Shown here: piece by piece, positions 33,507 to 42,501 of the stretch | Layout of the letters: every line of letters begins with the position of its first letter | Position numbering within the stretch: the stretch's first letter is position 1 | Assembly: GCF_014773385.1 (NCBI RefSeq) | Contig: NZ_JACXAI010000019.1 | Location: 57,948-121,947, forward strand | Source: Metabacillus arenae | Lineage (GTDB): Bacteria; Bacillota; Bacilli; Bacillales; Bacillaceae | Direction: 5' to 3' | Length of the DNA: 64,000 nt | Program-made: the position numbers and the translations under genes | Notes under the pieces: model-generated | What the model was told of the DNA's origin: nothing | What the model saw: only the letters and a program-made list of their open reading frames with translations | Database searches by the model: none

Positions 33507-35066
33507 TTGGAGGAGAAATTAGTGTTATATGTAAAGATTCAGGATTTACATAAACGGAAGTTTAAAGTAGCACAAATCGCTAAGGAGCTTAAGATCTCAA
33601 GACCAACTGTCTATAAATATTTAGATATGAGTTTTGATGAAGCAAAAGCTTATACTGAACAGCCACTTGGGAGGAAAAAGAAATTAGACAGCTACAAAGA
33701 CTGGATACTTGCCTGGTTAGATGAGTACCCTCACCTGAGTGGTGCACAAATTCATGATTGGCTTCTGGAGAGATACCCCGACCTAGTGGTCGGTGGAAGT
33801 ACTGTGAGATCTTATGTTAAAGAAGTCAGGGAAATCTATCAGATTGAGAAGAAGGTAATTGTTCGTCAATATGAAGCAGTTCCTGAACAACCAATGGGGA
33901 AACAACTTCAGGTAGACTGGGGTGAAACAAAACAGAAGACTACTGACAATAAAGAGATCAAACTGTACTTCATTGCGTTTGTACTCTCTCACTCAAGGCA
34001 GAAATACATGGAGTGGCAGACACGTCCTTTTACTACAAGAGATGCGATCCGGTGTCATGAAAATGCATTTCAATTCTACGGAGGACGCACAGAAGAAATC
34101 GTATATGATCAGGATCACTTAATTACGGTGAGCGAGAATGCAGGACAGCTACTTTTAACATCTGAGTTTCATAGTTATGTTAATGAACCTAAGTTCAAAG
34201 TTCACTTATGCAGAAGAGCTGATCCGGAATCTAAGGGTATGATTGAAAATGTAGTGAAGTACATAAAAGGCAACTTCGCAGACAGTCGAGTCTTCAATGA
34301 CATAGAGGATTGGAATGACCGAGCATTACAGTGGCTCCAGCGGACCGGGAACCATCAGGTTCATCAAACAACGAAAAAAAGACCAGCAGAAGTGTTTCTC
34401 CTCGAAAAGCAACACTTACAGCCAGTCTCTTCGTTACTTTCATATGAAAGTACCAATAACCAAAGTATAACAAGAAGTGTAAGCAAGGACAACACGATCC
34501 GTTATAAGTCAAACCGTTATTCCGTCCCACTTGGGACTTATCAAACAAATTCTGAGAATCTTGTTTTGATTGAAGTTAAAGGTGACGAACAACAGACTCT
34601 CGTGATTCGAAAGCAAGCAGAAGGTGAAATCATTGCCGAGCATAGCATCTGCTTAGAAAAAGGAAAGCTCATTCAAAATCGCAATCATACCCGTGATCGC
34701 TCAAAAGGGGTTGAAGAATTTAAACAACGCCTGATCTCTTTTTTTGAAAATCAGAAACAGGCATCTGCTTATTTTGATGAGATCAGTCAAAGATACCCAA
34801 GGTATCGTAGAGACCAGTTCGCGATCATTTACCGGGTAATTCAACAGTATCCAGCGTTTATTGATAAGGTGATGACCAAGTGTATGACAGAAAGGCTGTA
34901 TAGTGCTAACGATTTTCGTGATGTTACACATCACATTTATACAACGCATCATGAGCCGGTAAAAGAGGTAGAATCCCTTTATACCAATCCAGCAAAACAT
35001 TCTAACATCAAAACCTCTACCCGTTCTCTGAATGCATATACTAGCATTTTAGGAGGTCGGGCATGA
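33507..35066 (+). CDS. istA: IS21 family transposase IstA
   Basis: 519-residue transposase. The N-terminal HTH reads KVAQIAKELKISRPTVYKYLD, and the DDE integrase core includes QVDWGETK (first Asp), EEIVYDQDH (second Asp) and DPESKGMIENVVKYIKGNF (Glu), so the catalytic triad is intact. Start TTG 33507 has GGAGG 8 bases upstream; reading from 33489 is possible. The stop overlaps istB by four bases, as usual for this family. It inserts as cargo at the right flank of the Ssp island; the gene looks functional. Confidence 0.93.
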   Translation: MEEKLVLYVKIQDLHKRKFKVAQIAKELKISRPTVYKYLDMSFDEAKAYTEQPLGRKKKLDSYKDWILAWLDEYPHLSGAQIHDWLLERYPDLVVGGSTVRSYVKEVREIYQIEKKVIVRQYEAVPEQPMGKQLQVDWGETKQKTTDNKEIKLYFIAFVLSHSRQKYMEWQTRPFTTRDAIRCHENAFQFYGGRTEEIVYDQDHLITVSENAGQLLLTSEFHSYVNEPKFKVHLCRRADPESKGMIENVVKYIKGNFADSRVFNDIEDWNDRALQWLQRTGNHQVHQTTKKRPAEVFLLEKQHLQPVSSLLSYESTNNQSITRSVSKDNTIRYKSNRYSVPLGTYQTNSENLVLIEVKGDEQQTLVIRKQAEGEIIAEHSICLEKGKLIQNRNHTRDRSKGVEEFKQRLISFFENQKQASAYFDEISQRYPRYRRDQFAIIYRVIQQYPAFIDKVMTKCMTERLYSANDFRDVTHHIYTTHHEPVKEVESLYTNPAKHSNIKTSTRSLNAYTSILGGRA

Positions 35067-35887
35067 TGAACAAGACTGTGAATGAATTGCAGGATCAATT
35101 TCGTCAGTTACGTCTATCAGAAACTGCGGAGGAGCTCCCACAGCTTCTTCGCGAAGCTGAAAAAGCTTCATGGACCTACTTAGAATTCTTAGAGTCTATT
35201 ACGCGATATGAACTAACAAAACGTGAAGCAAAAAGCCTTGAAAAAAGAATGAAATGGGCACGCTTTCCTTTCGTAAAGTCATTAGATGAGTTTGAATTGA
35301 AAGGTCAAAACGTTCTGACAGCCCGGCAACTAGCACAACTCAGAGAATTAAGTTGGCTGGAACAGCAGTACAACTTAATTCTACTAGGTCCACCTGGCAT
35401 TGGAAAAACATACATCGCAATTGGACTGGGGCTCGAAGCCGTTTACAGCGGGTTCAATGTCTACTTCGCTACAATGGGTGAGCTTGTACAGCTCTTAAAG
35501 ACAGAAGAATATCTGAACAAATCAAAGGTACAACTCAAACGAATTAGAAGTGCTGACCTTGTGATTATCGATGATTTGATGTATATGGCAATGGATCAGA
35601 GAGAAGCGAACTTATTCTTTCATTTGATTAACCATTTATACGAACGAAGTTCGATCATTCTTACCTCAAATAAAAGTCCAGATGAATGGGGTAATTTAAT
35701 TGGGGATCAAGGCATTACGACAGCTATTTTGGATCGTTTACTTCATCGTGTGGAAGTCATACATGGTGGAGAAGATGAGGAAAGTCATCGGATGAAAAAC
35801 CGGAAGAGAATGGGAAAAAATAATGTGATCGATCTAAGCGGATTACAAAAGCCTGTTACAGACGATGAACAAAACCTTTTTAGATAA
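35063..35887 (+). CDS. istB: IS21 family helper ATPase IstB
   Basis: 274-residue AAA+ helper of the transposase. Walker A LLGPPGIGKTYIA, Walker B DLVIIDDLMYM and the arginine-finger region LTSNKSPDEWG (near residue 212) are intact. It shares an ATGA overlap with istA. Its role is target selection and assembly of the transpososome. Length is a little above the usual ~250 residues owing to a basic C-terminal tail. Confidence 0.93.
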   Translation: MMNKTVNELQDQFRQLRLSETAEELPQLLREAEKASWTYLEFLESITRYELTKREAKSLEKRMKWARFPFVKSLDEFELKGQNVLTARQLAQLRELSWLEQQYNLILLGPPGIGKTYIAIGLGLEAVYSGFNVYFATMGELVQLLKTEEYLNKSKVQLKRIRSADLVIIDDLMYMAMDQREANLFFHLINHLYERSSIILTSNKSPDEWGNLIGDQGITTAILDRLLHRVEVIHGGEDEESHRMKNRKRMGKNNVIDLSGLQKPVTDDEQNLFR

Positions 35888-35900
35888 TGACAGTTTTTTA

Positions 35901-36419
35901 TTATGGGATTTGTAGATAAAGTCTTTTCTAAATATTTCAGAGATTATCAGATGGTCATAGTCTGTATCATATAGAGTAATAGTATCAATAGATGATAAAA
36001 ACTGTTTTTCACATCCTCGACGTTAGAGGACAGAAAGATATTTGAAGGAATTTTTAATATTAGAAGAATGTAAGAGGTACTTCCTTCTACTTAAAGTTGT
36101 AATCATTTACAAGTAAAGTAAAGAGAATTAGTCTTTCAAGATAACCGCAAGTTTATTCTTCAGAAGCTTAATACTACAAAAAATAGTCTAAAGGAAATGA
36201 TCAACTGGATGTAGATTACGAACTTGATAAACAACTGATATATCCCAAAAGTGACTTAAAATAAAAGCAAAAAAATTTATAGTTTTTTACCCGTTTAAAA
36301 TAATATGGAGCCAATCATTCATTCATTAATTTGATTTATATAATTCTGGTGTGAGTTTTGTGTCAAGCTTTCAAAGGGTTTCTTTGGTAAGTAGTCTTTC
36401 TTTACCATTTAATTACATT
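35901..36419. other. Gap between IS21 and the tRNA region
   Basis: About 520 bases of AT-rich DNA with no coding frame that I can support. A small palindrome TTGTAA-TCAT-TTACAA lies at 36097-36112. Confidence 0.5.
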
Positions 36420-36469
36420 AAAAAACCTTCTTGGAGGACTCTGTACAGAGTCCTCCAAGAAGGTTTTTT
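36420..36469. terminator. Perfect 50-bp palindrome, bidirectional terminator
   Basis: 25-bp arms without mismatch meet at GTAC; the arms contain CCTTCTTGGAGGACTCTG and end in six A and six T, so each strand has a U-run after the stem. It lies 26 bases beyond the 3' end of tRNA-Ala and should terminate the tRNA transcript and anything coming from the left. Confidence 0.8.
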
Positions 36470-36494
36470 GGCTCAAATTGTACATTTGTTTAAG

Positions 36495-36566
36495 TGGAGT
36501 TGATGGGAATCGAACCCACGACCCTTTGCCTGCCAGGCAAATGCTCTCCCCCTGAGCTACAACCCC
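36495..36566 (-). tRNA. tRNA-Ala, anticodon GGC
   Basis: 72 bases on the minus strand fold as a complete cloverleaf. The acceptor stem GGGGTTG / CAACTCC includes the G3-U70 pair that identifies alanine tRNA. The anticodon arm is TTTGC-CTGGCAG-GCAAA, and the T-arm is CGTGG-GTTCGAT-TCCCATC-like. The discriminator is A; CCA is not encoded. Its 3' end faces the IS21/Ssp island, a typical orientation for island attachment, but no duplicate of the 3' end is seen in this window. Confidence 0.92.
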
Positions 36567-36602
36567 GAATAATAAAAATTGAGGTAATTAATTCCTACAA
36601 TT

Positions 36603-36633
36603 AGCAACGCTCCCCCAACTGAGCTAATGCCCC
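36603..36633 (-). pseudogene. Truncated tRNA, 5' third only
   Basis: The minus strand reads GGGGCATTAGCTCAG then TTGGGGGAGCG, an acceptor 5' strand and D-arm very like a bacterial tRNA-Ala(UGC) or similar. The anticodon arm and 3' half are missing. It lies about 36 bases upstream of the intact tRNA-Ala in the same orientation. Confidence 0.7.
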
Positions 36634-36750
36634 GTATTTATTAGCGTCTGAACAAAATTATACCTTCTGCATCACCATCTGACAATCCCTTTTTTTAAAA
36701 ATATTTTTCCCAGATAAACGAAAAAGCAGACCACTTTCAGGTCTGCATCT

Positions 36751-37605
36751 TCATATCCTCTTCGCAGCAATCGCCTTCCTTACTTTCTGCAATGCTTTTT
36801 TTCCTTCTTCTTTCTTTGCCACCATCACATTCACATACAAGGCATCAATCATACTTAACTGGGCAATGCGCGAGGATAATGCTTCTGATCGGTAATCTGT
36901 TTCTTCTGAGACGGCATAGAGTACCACGTCAACCCCTCGGCTTAGTGGGGATTTGGCGAAGCTTGTCAGTCCAATTGTTTTTACACCGTTTTCGCGGACG
37001 ACCTCTAAAATATCGATCATGTCTTTTGTGGTTCCGGTGTGGGAGATGAGGATGGCCACGTCGTCTTCGGTTAATTGTGAAGCGGACATGAGCTGCATGT
37101 GGCTGTCCTGGTGGGCAAAGGCGGTTATTCCTGTGCGAATGAATTTGTGATAGGCGTCGAAGGAGACGATGGCTGAGCCGCCGCTTCCGAAGAATTCGAC
37201 TCTTCTTGCGCCTAAAATGGCGGATACAGCCTTCTTTATTGCACTTTCGTCAACCATCTTTATTGTATCCTCGAGCGTTTTCATGTTTGAGCGGAAGATT
37301 TTTTCCGTGACGGTTCGTTCTGTGTCTTCTGATCCGATTCGTTCGTGAATATCCTGAATGGGCTCGACTACTTCAGAAGCCAAAGCGATTTTTAAGGACT
37401 GATAGCCGTTAAAGCCAATCCGCTTGCAAAAGCGAAAAACAGTCGAGTCGGCGATGTTTAAGTCCTCTGCGACTTGATTGATCGTACTGTGAATGATTTT
37501 TTTTGGATTTTTTAATATATAATCGGCAATTTTTCGTTCCTTGTCACTAAATTTCGGATAAAAGGAACGAATCCGTACCAAGCAATTTTCTTGTGTGTTT
37601 AACAT
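36751..37605 (-). CDS. MurR/RpiR family transcriptional regulator
   Basis: 284-residue sugar-phosphate-sensing regulator. Residues 1-77 form the RpiR helix-turn-helix (IADYILKNPKKI, INQVAEDLNIADSTVFRFCKRIGF), and residues about 125-260 are a SIS domain (RRVEFFGSGGSAIVSFDAY, LISHTGTTKDMIDI) that binds phosphosugars. AGGGGGA lies 6 bases before ATG. It is divergent from the gluconate permease/kinase pair, so it likely controls gluconate use in response to 6-phosphogluconate or a similar effector (inference). Confidence 0.9.
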   Translation of the reverse strand: MLNTQENCLVRIRSFYPKFSDKERKIADYILKNPKKIIHSTINQVAEDLNIADSTVFRFCKRIGFNGYQSLKIALASEVVEPIQDIHERIGSEDTERTVTEKIFRSNMKTLEDTIKMVDESAIKKAVSAILGARRVEFFGSGGSAIVSFDAYHKFIRTGITAFAHQDSHMQLMSASQLTEDDVAILISHTGTTKDMIDILEVVRENGVKTIGLTSFAKSPLSRGVDVVLYAVSEETDYRSEALSSRIAQLSMIDALYVNVMVAKKEEGKKALQKVRKAIAAKRI

Positions 37606-37678
37606 TGAAAGTCCCCCTTTGCTGTTCAGATGTTAGTTAATATTCTATAAGAAAATGAAGGAAAAGAAAATATTTTTT

Positions 37679-37717
37679 TGAAAACGATTGCAATAAAAGA
37701 AAATTATTTTGTATAAT
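37679..37717 (+). promoter_or_regulatory. SigA promoter with overlapping cre site for the gluconate genes
   Basis: -35 TTGCAA (37688), 18-base spacer, -10 TATAAT (37712). TGAAAACGATTGCA at 37679-37692 matches the cre consensus at 13 of 14 positions and overlaps the -35 box, indicating CcpA repression. Confidence 0.7.
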
Positions 37718-37739
37718 AAGACCTAGATGAAAAATATTT

Positions 37740-38322
37740 TTTTCTTAGGAGGTCTTCTGATGGTATTGAATTAGGGAAGTGGAACTATCTTTAAAACCAG
37801 CAATATGATCGGGATAGGTTTACATTTGAATCTAGCAGTATAGTTTCAAAAAAAAGTAGGAACATAGGGCCATTAAAACGATAGTAAACTGATGATACTA
37901 AAAGTTGAAGCAACCTAAATCGTTTTAATGGAATGCTAACTATAAAAATTACATATGGTGATCAAAAAAGATTATCGAGAAAGAAATTTTTTTCTTAGGC
38001 TTGCATGCACAATGATTGAGAGTGTAAAGGTGGTTCAATTAGCTTTAATGTAAACAATTACTTTGTTTGCAATGGATCTTGATTCGGACCCAGTTTAATA
38101 GGATGAGGAAGTTGCAAGAGCCTTGAATGATTCAGAATGATTTAAAAGGTTGGGAGACTGGTAGGAATAAAAGAAATGAGGTCTCCGTCAGGTTGAATCA
38201 GCAATGGACTGCAGCACGGGTTCTTGACTTGCCACGGGTGATGCATTTTCACTCGTTAGGAACATATACATTTTCAAAAAAGCTGGTACAGGTTTGCCAA
38301 ATGAAAAATGTAAAGGAGATGA
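37740..38322 (+). other. Long leader with a decayed gene start before gntP
   Basis: Between the promoter and gntP lie about 600 bases. They open with AGGAGG and ATG (37759) followed after four codons by a stop, then only short open runs. The ideal ribosome site without a gene suggests that a first operon gene has been deleted or has decayed. I could not identify it. Confidence 0.45.
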
Positions 38323-38328
38323 ATGAAA

Positions 38329-39672
38329 ATGTCTGATATGACTCTAATATTAGTAGCATTAGCGGGAATTTTTGTCTTATTATTTTTAGTTATTCGTTCT
38401 AAGCTCCATGCATTTGTCGCTTTATTGCTTGTCAGCTTGCTTGTAGGGATTGCTGCAGGTATGCCGCTCGGAGAAGTCATTAGCTCGATTGAAAGCGGGA
38501 TGGGGGGAACTCTCGGGTTTGTCGCTGTTGTCGTTGGTCTTGGTGCGATGTTCGGTAAAATGCTTGAAGTTTCAGGCGGTGCGGAACGGTTAGCCCAAAC
38601 ATTGATTAATCGATTTGGAGAAGACCGTTCACAATGGGCGCTTGGTATTACAGGGTTTTTAGTAGCGATTCCTGTATTCTTTGATGTAGGATTCATTATT
38701 TTAGTTCCGATCGTTTATGGTTTGGCGAAGAAAACAGGGCGTTCTGTCCTTTATTATGGTATTCCGCTGCTTGCGGGTCTTGCGGTTACTCACAGCTTTA
38801 TCCCGCCAACGCCAGGTCCAATTGCTGTCGCTGATTTAATTGGAGCTGAATTAGGCTGGGTTATTTTGTTCGGTGCTATTGCAGGTATCCCTGCTATGAT
38901 CATTGCAGGTCCTTTATTCGGGAAATATATTGCGAAGAAAATTCATGCAGCTGTACCTGATTATATGGAATTTAAAGAGCAGGAATATGATAAGGAATTA
39001 CCAGGCTTCGGCTTAATCGCTTCGATTATTTTAGTTCCTTTAGTGTTGATTTTAGCGAATACGCTTTCAGATATGGTCTTGCCTGAAGAGAGCTTTATGC
39101 GATCTGTCTTTACCTTTATCGGACATCCATTTGTTGCGTTAACGATTGCAACCTTGCTGACATTTTTCTTTTTAGGGAAAAAGAGAGGCTATTCAAAGCA
39201 GGAAGTACAGGATATTGCGACGAAATCACTTGAGCCTGCGGGAATTATCATTTTAGTGACAGGTGCCGGGGGAGTATTCAAGCAAGTCCTAATTGATTCA
39301 GGTGTCGGAGAAGTATTAGGTGAAATGATGGCAGGCTCGCCATTGCCGCCAATTGCTTTGGCCTTCCTAATTGCAGCGGTTGTTCGTGTAGCTCAAGGCT
39401 CTGCGACTGTCTCCATGGTAACCGCTGCCGGCTTAATGGCTCCGCTTATTTCGATGCTTGAATTAGAGGGCCCTGTGTTAGGGTTGCTTGTTATTTCGAT
39501 TGCATCAGGAGCAACCGTTCTATCCCATGTCAATGATTCCGGCTTCTGGCTTGTGAACCGTTATTTCGGATTAGATGTTAAGGATACCCTTAAATCGTGG
39601 ACGGTTATGGAGACCTTGATCGGACTAGTAGGATTTATCGTAGCATTTGTACTTGGATTCTTTATTGGATAA
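38329..39672 (+). CDS. gntP: Gluconate permease GntP
   Basis: 447-residue, roughly 12-helix H+-symporter of the GntP family. Landmarks are FFDVGFIILVPIVYGLAKK, LAVTHSFIPPTPGPIAVADLIGA and VLSHVNDSGFWLVN. ATG 38329 is favoured over 38323 because it lies 10 bases after AAAGGAG. The kinase gene follows 81 bases later, so imported gluconate is phosphorylated at once. Control by the divergent RpiR protein and by CcpA is inferred from the promoter region. Confidence 0.93.
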   Translation: MSDMTLILVALAGIFVLLFLVIRSKLHAFVALLLVSLLVGIAAGMPLGEVISSIESGMGGTLGFVAVVVGLGAMFGKMLEVSGGAERLAQTLINRFGEDRSQWALGITGFLVAIPVFFDVGFIILVPIVYGLAKKTGRSVLYYGIPLLAGLAVTHSFIPPTPGPIAVADLIGAELGWVILFGAIAGIPAMIIAGPLFGKYIAKKIHAAVPDYMEFKEQEYDKELPGFGLIASIILVPLVLILANTLSDMVLPEESFMRSVFTFIGHPFVALTIATLLTFFFLGKKRGYSKQEVQDIATKSLEPAGIIILVTGAGGVFKQVLIDSGVGEVLGEMMAGSPLPPIALAFLIAAVVRVAQGSATVSMVTAAGLMAPLISMLELEGPVLGLLVISIASGATVLSHVNDSGFWLVNRYFGLDVKDTLKSWTVMETLIGLVGFIVAFVLGFFIG

Positions 39673-39753
39673 GATAAAATAGGGTTAGAAGGGAGCGCTT
39701 TTAAAAAGCGTTTCTTCTATTTATAAATAAGATTCACCATTAGGAGGACACCT

Positions 39754-41289
39754 ATGTCAAGCTATATGCTGGGGATTGATATTGGAACTACAAGCACGAA
39801 GGCTGTGCTGTTTACAAAAACAGGTGATGTTGTGAGTCAGCATCACATTGAATACCCTCTACATACACCAGAGCCAGGTACTGCTGAGCAGGATCCAGAT
39901 GAAATTCTTATCGCCGTGAAAAAAACGATGAAAGAAACGGTAACAAAGGCAGGAGTTCGTTCAGATGAAATTCTCCTTGCTTCCTTTAGCTCTGCGATGC
40001 ACAGCGTCATTGCGGTAGATGAGCAAGGGGAACCGTTAACAAAAAGTATTACCTGGGCTGACCAAAGAAGTGAAAAATGGACGAAGAAACTGAAAGAGGA
40101 ATGGAACGGACACAACATATATAGAAGAACGGGAACGCCCATTCATCCGATGGCTCCATTGTCAAAATTGATTTGGTTAAAAAATGAATATCCTGATACT
40201 TTTGAAAAAGCGGCTAAGTTTATTTCGATTAAGGAATACGTTTTCTTCCACTTGTTCGGAGAGTATGTGATCGATTATTCGATTGCCTCTGCCACAGGAA
40301 TGTTCAATCTTACTTCATTGGAATGGGATGAAGAAGCTTTAGAGATTGCAGGTGTATCGAAGGATCAGCTTTCAAAACCGGTTTCGACTACTTATGTGAT
40401 GCCGAAATTGAAGCATGAAACGGCAAAAGAGATTGGCCTGACAACTGAGACCGCCATTATTATTGGCGCTAGTGACGGGGTGTTGTCCAACCTTGGGGTA
40501 GGAGCGATTCAACAAGGAGTTGTCGCGTTAACGATTGGAACGAGTGGTGCAATTCGGTCTGTTACAGACAAGCCGGTTACAGATCCGAAGGGAAGAATTT
40601 TTTGCTATTCACTAACAGAGGATCATTGGGTGATTGGCGGACCAGTGAACAATGGCGGGATGATTTTACGCTGGCTTCGTGATGAATTGTGCGCGGAGGA
40701 AGTCAGAGCAGCAAAGGAAAACGGCGGGAATGCGTACGATATCATTACCGAAATTACTTCAAAAGTAAAGCCGGGGGCAGAAGGCCTTATTTTTCATCCC
40801 TATTTAACAGGTGAACGTGCGCCGCTTTGGGATGCAAATGCCCGCGGGTCGTTTTTTGGTCTCGGCATGCATCATAAAAGAGAACATATGATACGCGCTG
40901 TATTAGAAGGGATTAACTTAAACCTCTATAGTGTTCTCCTTGCTTTAGAGGAATTAATCGGCGTCCCGCGTAAGGTTCACGCAACCGGAGGGTTTGCCCG
41001 TTCAGAAGTGTGGCGGCAAATGCTTGCTGATGTGTTTAATCAAGAGGTTGTTTTGCCTGAAAGTGTAGAAAGCTCTTGCTTAGGGGCATGTGTTCTTGGA
41101 TTATATTCACTTGGAGAAATCTCTTCATTAGAAGAAGTAGAAAAAATGGTCGGCTCGACCATTTCTCACCTGCCAAATAAGGAAGTATCCAAAGTCTATC
41201 AGGAATTAATGCCAATTTATATCCGTCTGGGCAGGCTGTATGAGCAGGAATATGAAGCCATTGCTCAATTTCAGGAGGACCATAAGTGA
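39754..41289 (+). CDS. gntK: Gluconokinase GntK (FGGY family)
   Basis: 511-residue FGGY-family carbohydrate kinase. The ATPase phosphate-binding motifs LGIDIGTTSTKAV at the N-terminus and ALTIGTSGAIR near residue 260 are intact, and the FGGY signature regions ERAPLWDANARGSFFG and KVHATGGFARSEVW are present. It converts D-gluconate to 6-phosphogluconate. The ATG has TTAGGAGGA 5 bases upstream. It is followed by a strong terminator. No gnd (6-phosphogluconate dehydrogenase) lies next to it, unlike the B. subtilis gnt operon. Confidence 0.92.
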   Translation: MSSYMLGIDIGTTSTKAVLFTKTGDVVSQHHIEYPLHTPEPGTAEQDPDEILIAVKKTMKETVTKAGVRSDEILLASFSSAMHSVIAVDEQGEPLTKSITWADQRSEKWTKKLKEEWNGHNIYRRTGTPIHPMAPLSKLIWLKNEYPDTFEKAAKFISIKEYVFFHLFGEYVIDYSIASATGMFNLTSLEWDEEALEIAGVSKDQLSKPVSTTYVMPKLKHETAKEIGLTTETAIIIGASDGVLSNLGVGAIQQGVVALTIGTSGAIRSVTDKPVTDPKGRIFCYSLTEDHWVIGGPVNNGGMILRWLRDELCAEEVRAAKENGGNAYDIITEITSKVKPGAEGLIFHPYLTGERAPLWDANARGSFFGLGMHHKREHMIRAVLEGINLNLYSVLLALEELIGVPRKVHATGGFARSEVWRQMLADVFNQEVVLPESVESSCLGACVLGLYSLGEISSLEEVEKMVGSTISHLPNKEVSKVYQELMPIYIRLGRLYEQEYEAIAQFQEDHK

Positions 41290-41308
41290 AAGCAGGAATT
41301 TTCACACT

Positions 41309-41347
41309 AAAGACCCTTCCATTTTGAATGGAGGTCTTTTTTTGTGG
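41309..41347 (+). terminator. Terminator of the gluconate operon
   Basis: AAGACC pairs with GGTCTT and CTTCCATT with AATGGAG in one imperfect stem, followed by TTTTTTTTG, about 20 bases after the gntK stop. Confidence 0.75.
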
Positions 41348-41644
41348 TCATCTTTGGTTAAGAATAGATGTTTTTTCTTTAAAAATATGAATTCAAACCA
41401 TTGATAATTGTCATATTTAAATGTATTTGCAGGACTTGGATTATTTCACTTGTTGGTTCCTATCTATGAGTGTTTCGCGGTTCGTTCCATTTGCAAATGT
41501 TGTAGGAGAAGCAATTAAATTAAAGGCTACAGAAGCATCATTTAAAGTGAATATAAAATTTTTTTCCTAACTCTTTTTCCTGCACCACAGCTAATTTTGT
41601 TCATTAGTAATCTAACTTCCTAGCAAATATTTTTAAAAAAAGAC
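41348..41644. other. Gap before the sulfoquinovose promoter, possible membrane-gene relic
   Basis: Near 41430-41570 short plus-strand frames read GLGLFHLLVPIYE and VVGEAIKLKATEASFKVN, as if from the end of a lost membrane protein gene. I could not name it; nothing else is visible. Confidence 0.3.
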
Positions 41645-41712
41645 TTGAAATTTTGTAGTCGTTTTCATATTATATTCATAAAGGTAGTTACTTTTAATAA
41701 AAGGTTACTATG
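41645..41712 (+). promoter_or_regulatory. Promoter 1 of the sulfoquinovose cluster: SigA boxes, cre, GntR-type operator
   Basis: -35 TTGAAA (41645), 17-base spacer, -10 TATTAT (41668). The spacer contains TGTAGTCGTTTTCA, which fits the cre consensus except at one position. Just downstream, TAGTTACTTTTA and AAAAGGTTACTA form an imperfect palindrome, the likely site of a cluster GntR protein. A second copy of the whole array lies at 48152. Confidence 0.75.
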
Positions 41713-41762
41713 TTACAATGAAACAAGAAACATAATAATAAGTTAAAAGGAGATGGATGATC

Positions 41763-42443
41763 ATGAAATATTTTTTAGATAGTGCCATTCTGAATGAAAT
41801 TCGTTACGCATATGAAAATTGGGCAATTGATGGGTTGACTACAAATCCTAAGCACATTATGAATAGCGGCAAACCTTTCTTAACGGTTGTAGATGAATTG
41901 GCTGGTGAATTTAGAGGTGTTGAAAACTTCCCAATTTCTGTTGAAATCAATCCTCATCTGGATGATGCAAAAGAGATGGTGGCTGAAGGGAAAAAAATTG
42001 CTGCTCTTGCAAGCAATTTTGTGATAAAAATCCCTTGTACAGAACCAGGTTTAATCGCTGCAAAGGAATTGAATAAAGAAGGAATTCAGACAAACGTAAC
42101 CCTAGTATTTTCACCAGCACAGGCCATTCAAACAGCTAGAATTGGAGCTTCTTTTGTTTCTCCTTTCGTTGGTTGGAAAGAGAACAATGGAGAAGATACG
42201 GCTCAATATATTCAAGATATTGCTAGTATTTATAAAACATATGGCTATGAAACAGAGATTATCGTTGCAGCATTAAGAAACGGAAAACAAATTGTTGATG
42301 CTGCTAAAGCAGGAGCAAATATCGTTACATGTGGATTCGATGTGTATAAAAATAGTTTCGCTCATGCATTTACAGATTTTGGATTAAATGTGTTTAGAAA
42401 TGCTTGGGATAACACAGCAAAAGAGGAATCACTAGTCAAATAA
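41763..42443 (+). CDS. sftT: 6-deoxy-6-sulfofructose transaldolase (SftT/SqvA type)
   Basis: 226-residue class I aldolase of the transaldolase/fructose-6-phosphate aldolase family. MKYFLDSAILNEI and the TTNPKHI turn are family hallmarks; the Schiff-base Lys is K89 in FVIKIPCTE, and SPFVGW follows. In the SFT pathway it moves the dihydroxyacetone unit of sulfofructose to glyceraldehyde 3-phosphate, giving fructose 6-phosphate and sulfolactaldehyde. ATG 41763 is 10 bases after AAAAGGAG. The sulfur-sugar role rests on the linked sulfoquinovosidase; alone it could be an ordinary FSA. First gene behind promoter 1. Confidence 0.85.
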   Translation: MKYFLDSAILNEIRYAYENWAIDGLTTNPKHIMNSGKPFLTVVDELAGEFRGVENFPISVEINPHLDDAKEMVAEGKKIAALASNFVIKIPCTEPGLIAAKELNKEGIQTNVTLVFSPAQAIQTARIGASFVSPFVGWKENNGEDTAQYIQDIASIYKTYGYETEIIVAALRNGKQIVDAAKAGANIVTCGFDVYKNSFAHAFTDFGLNVFRNAWDNTAKEESLVK

Positions 42444-42455
42444 ACGATAATAAAT

Positions 42456-42480
42456 GGGCTCTTTGTGTAAAGAGCCCTTT
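42456..42480 (+). terminator. Hairpin between the transaldolase and DUF4867 genes
   Basis: GGGCTCTTT and AAAGAGCCC form a perfect 9-bp stem with a four-base loop, followed by only three T. It may partly terminate or stabilise the transaldolase message so that it is more abundant than the rest of the operon. Confidence 0.6.
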
Positions 42481-42501
42481 ATAAAAAAGGAGAAATCATC
42501 C

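Larger units (their letters stand above)
33409..35900 (+). mobile_element. IS21-family insertion sequence
   Basis: Two overlapping genes, istA and istB, define an IS21-type element. A candidate left end is TGACAGTTTTCGC at 33409. A matching inverted right end (ending CTGTCA) is not seen in the following 400 bases; instead TGACAGTTTT recurs in direct orientation at 35887. The right limit given is therefore arbitrary, and the element may have lost its right end. Confidence 0.75.

Noticed and set aside
35887..36300. Right inverted repeat of the IS21 element
   Set aside because: A CTGTCA end matching the left TGACAG end was not found; only a direct TGACAG copy at 35887, so I did not call a precise right end.
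37740..38330. Gluconate riboswitch or long structured leader
   Set aside because: I could not see a conserved riboswitch pattern; the stretch looks more like decayed coding DNA.
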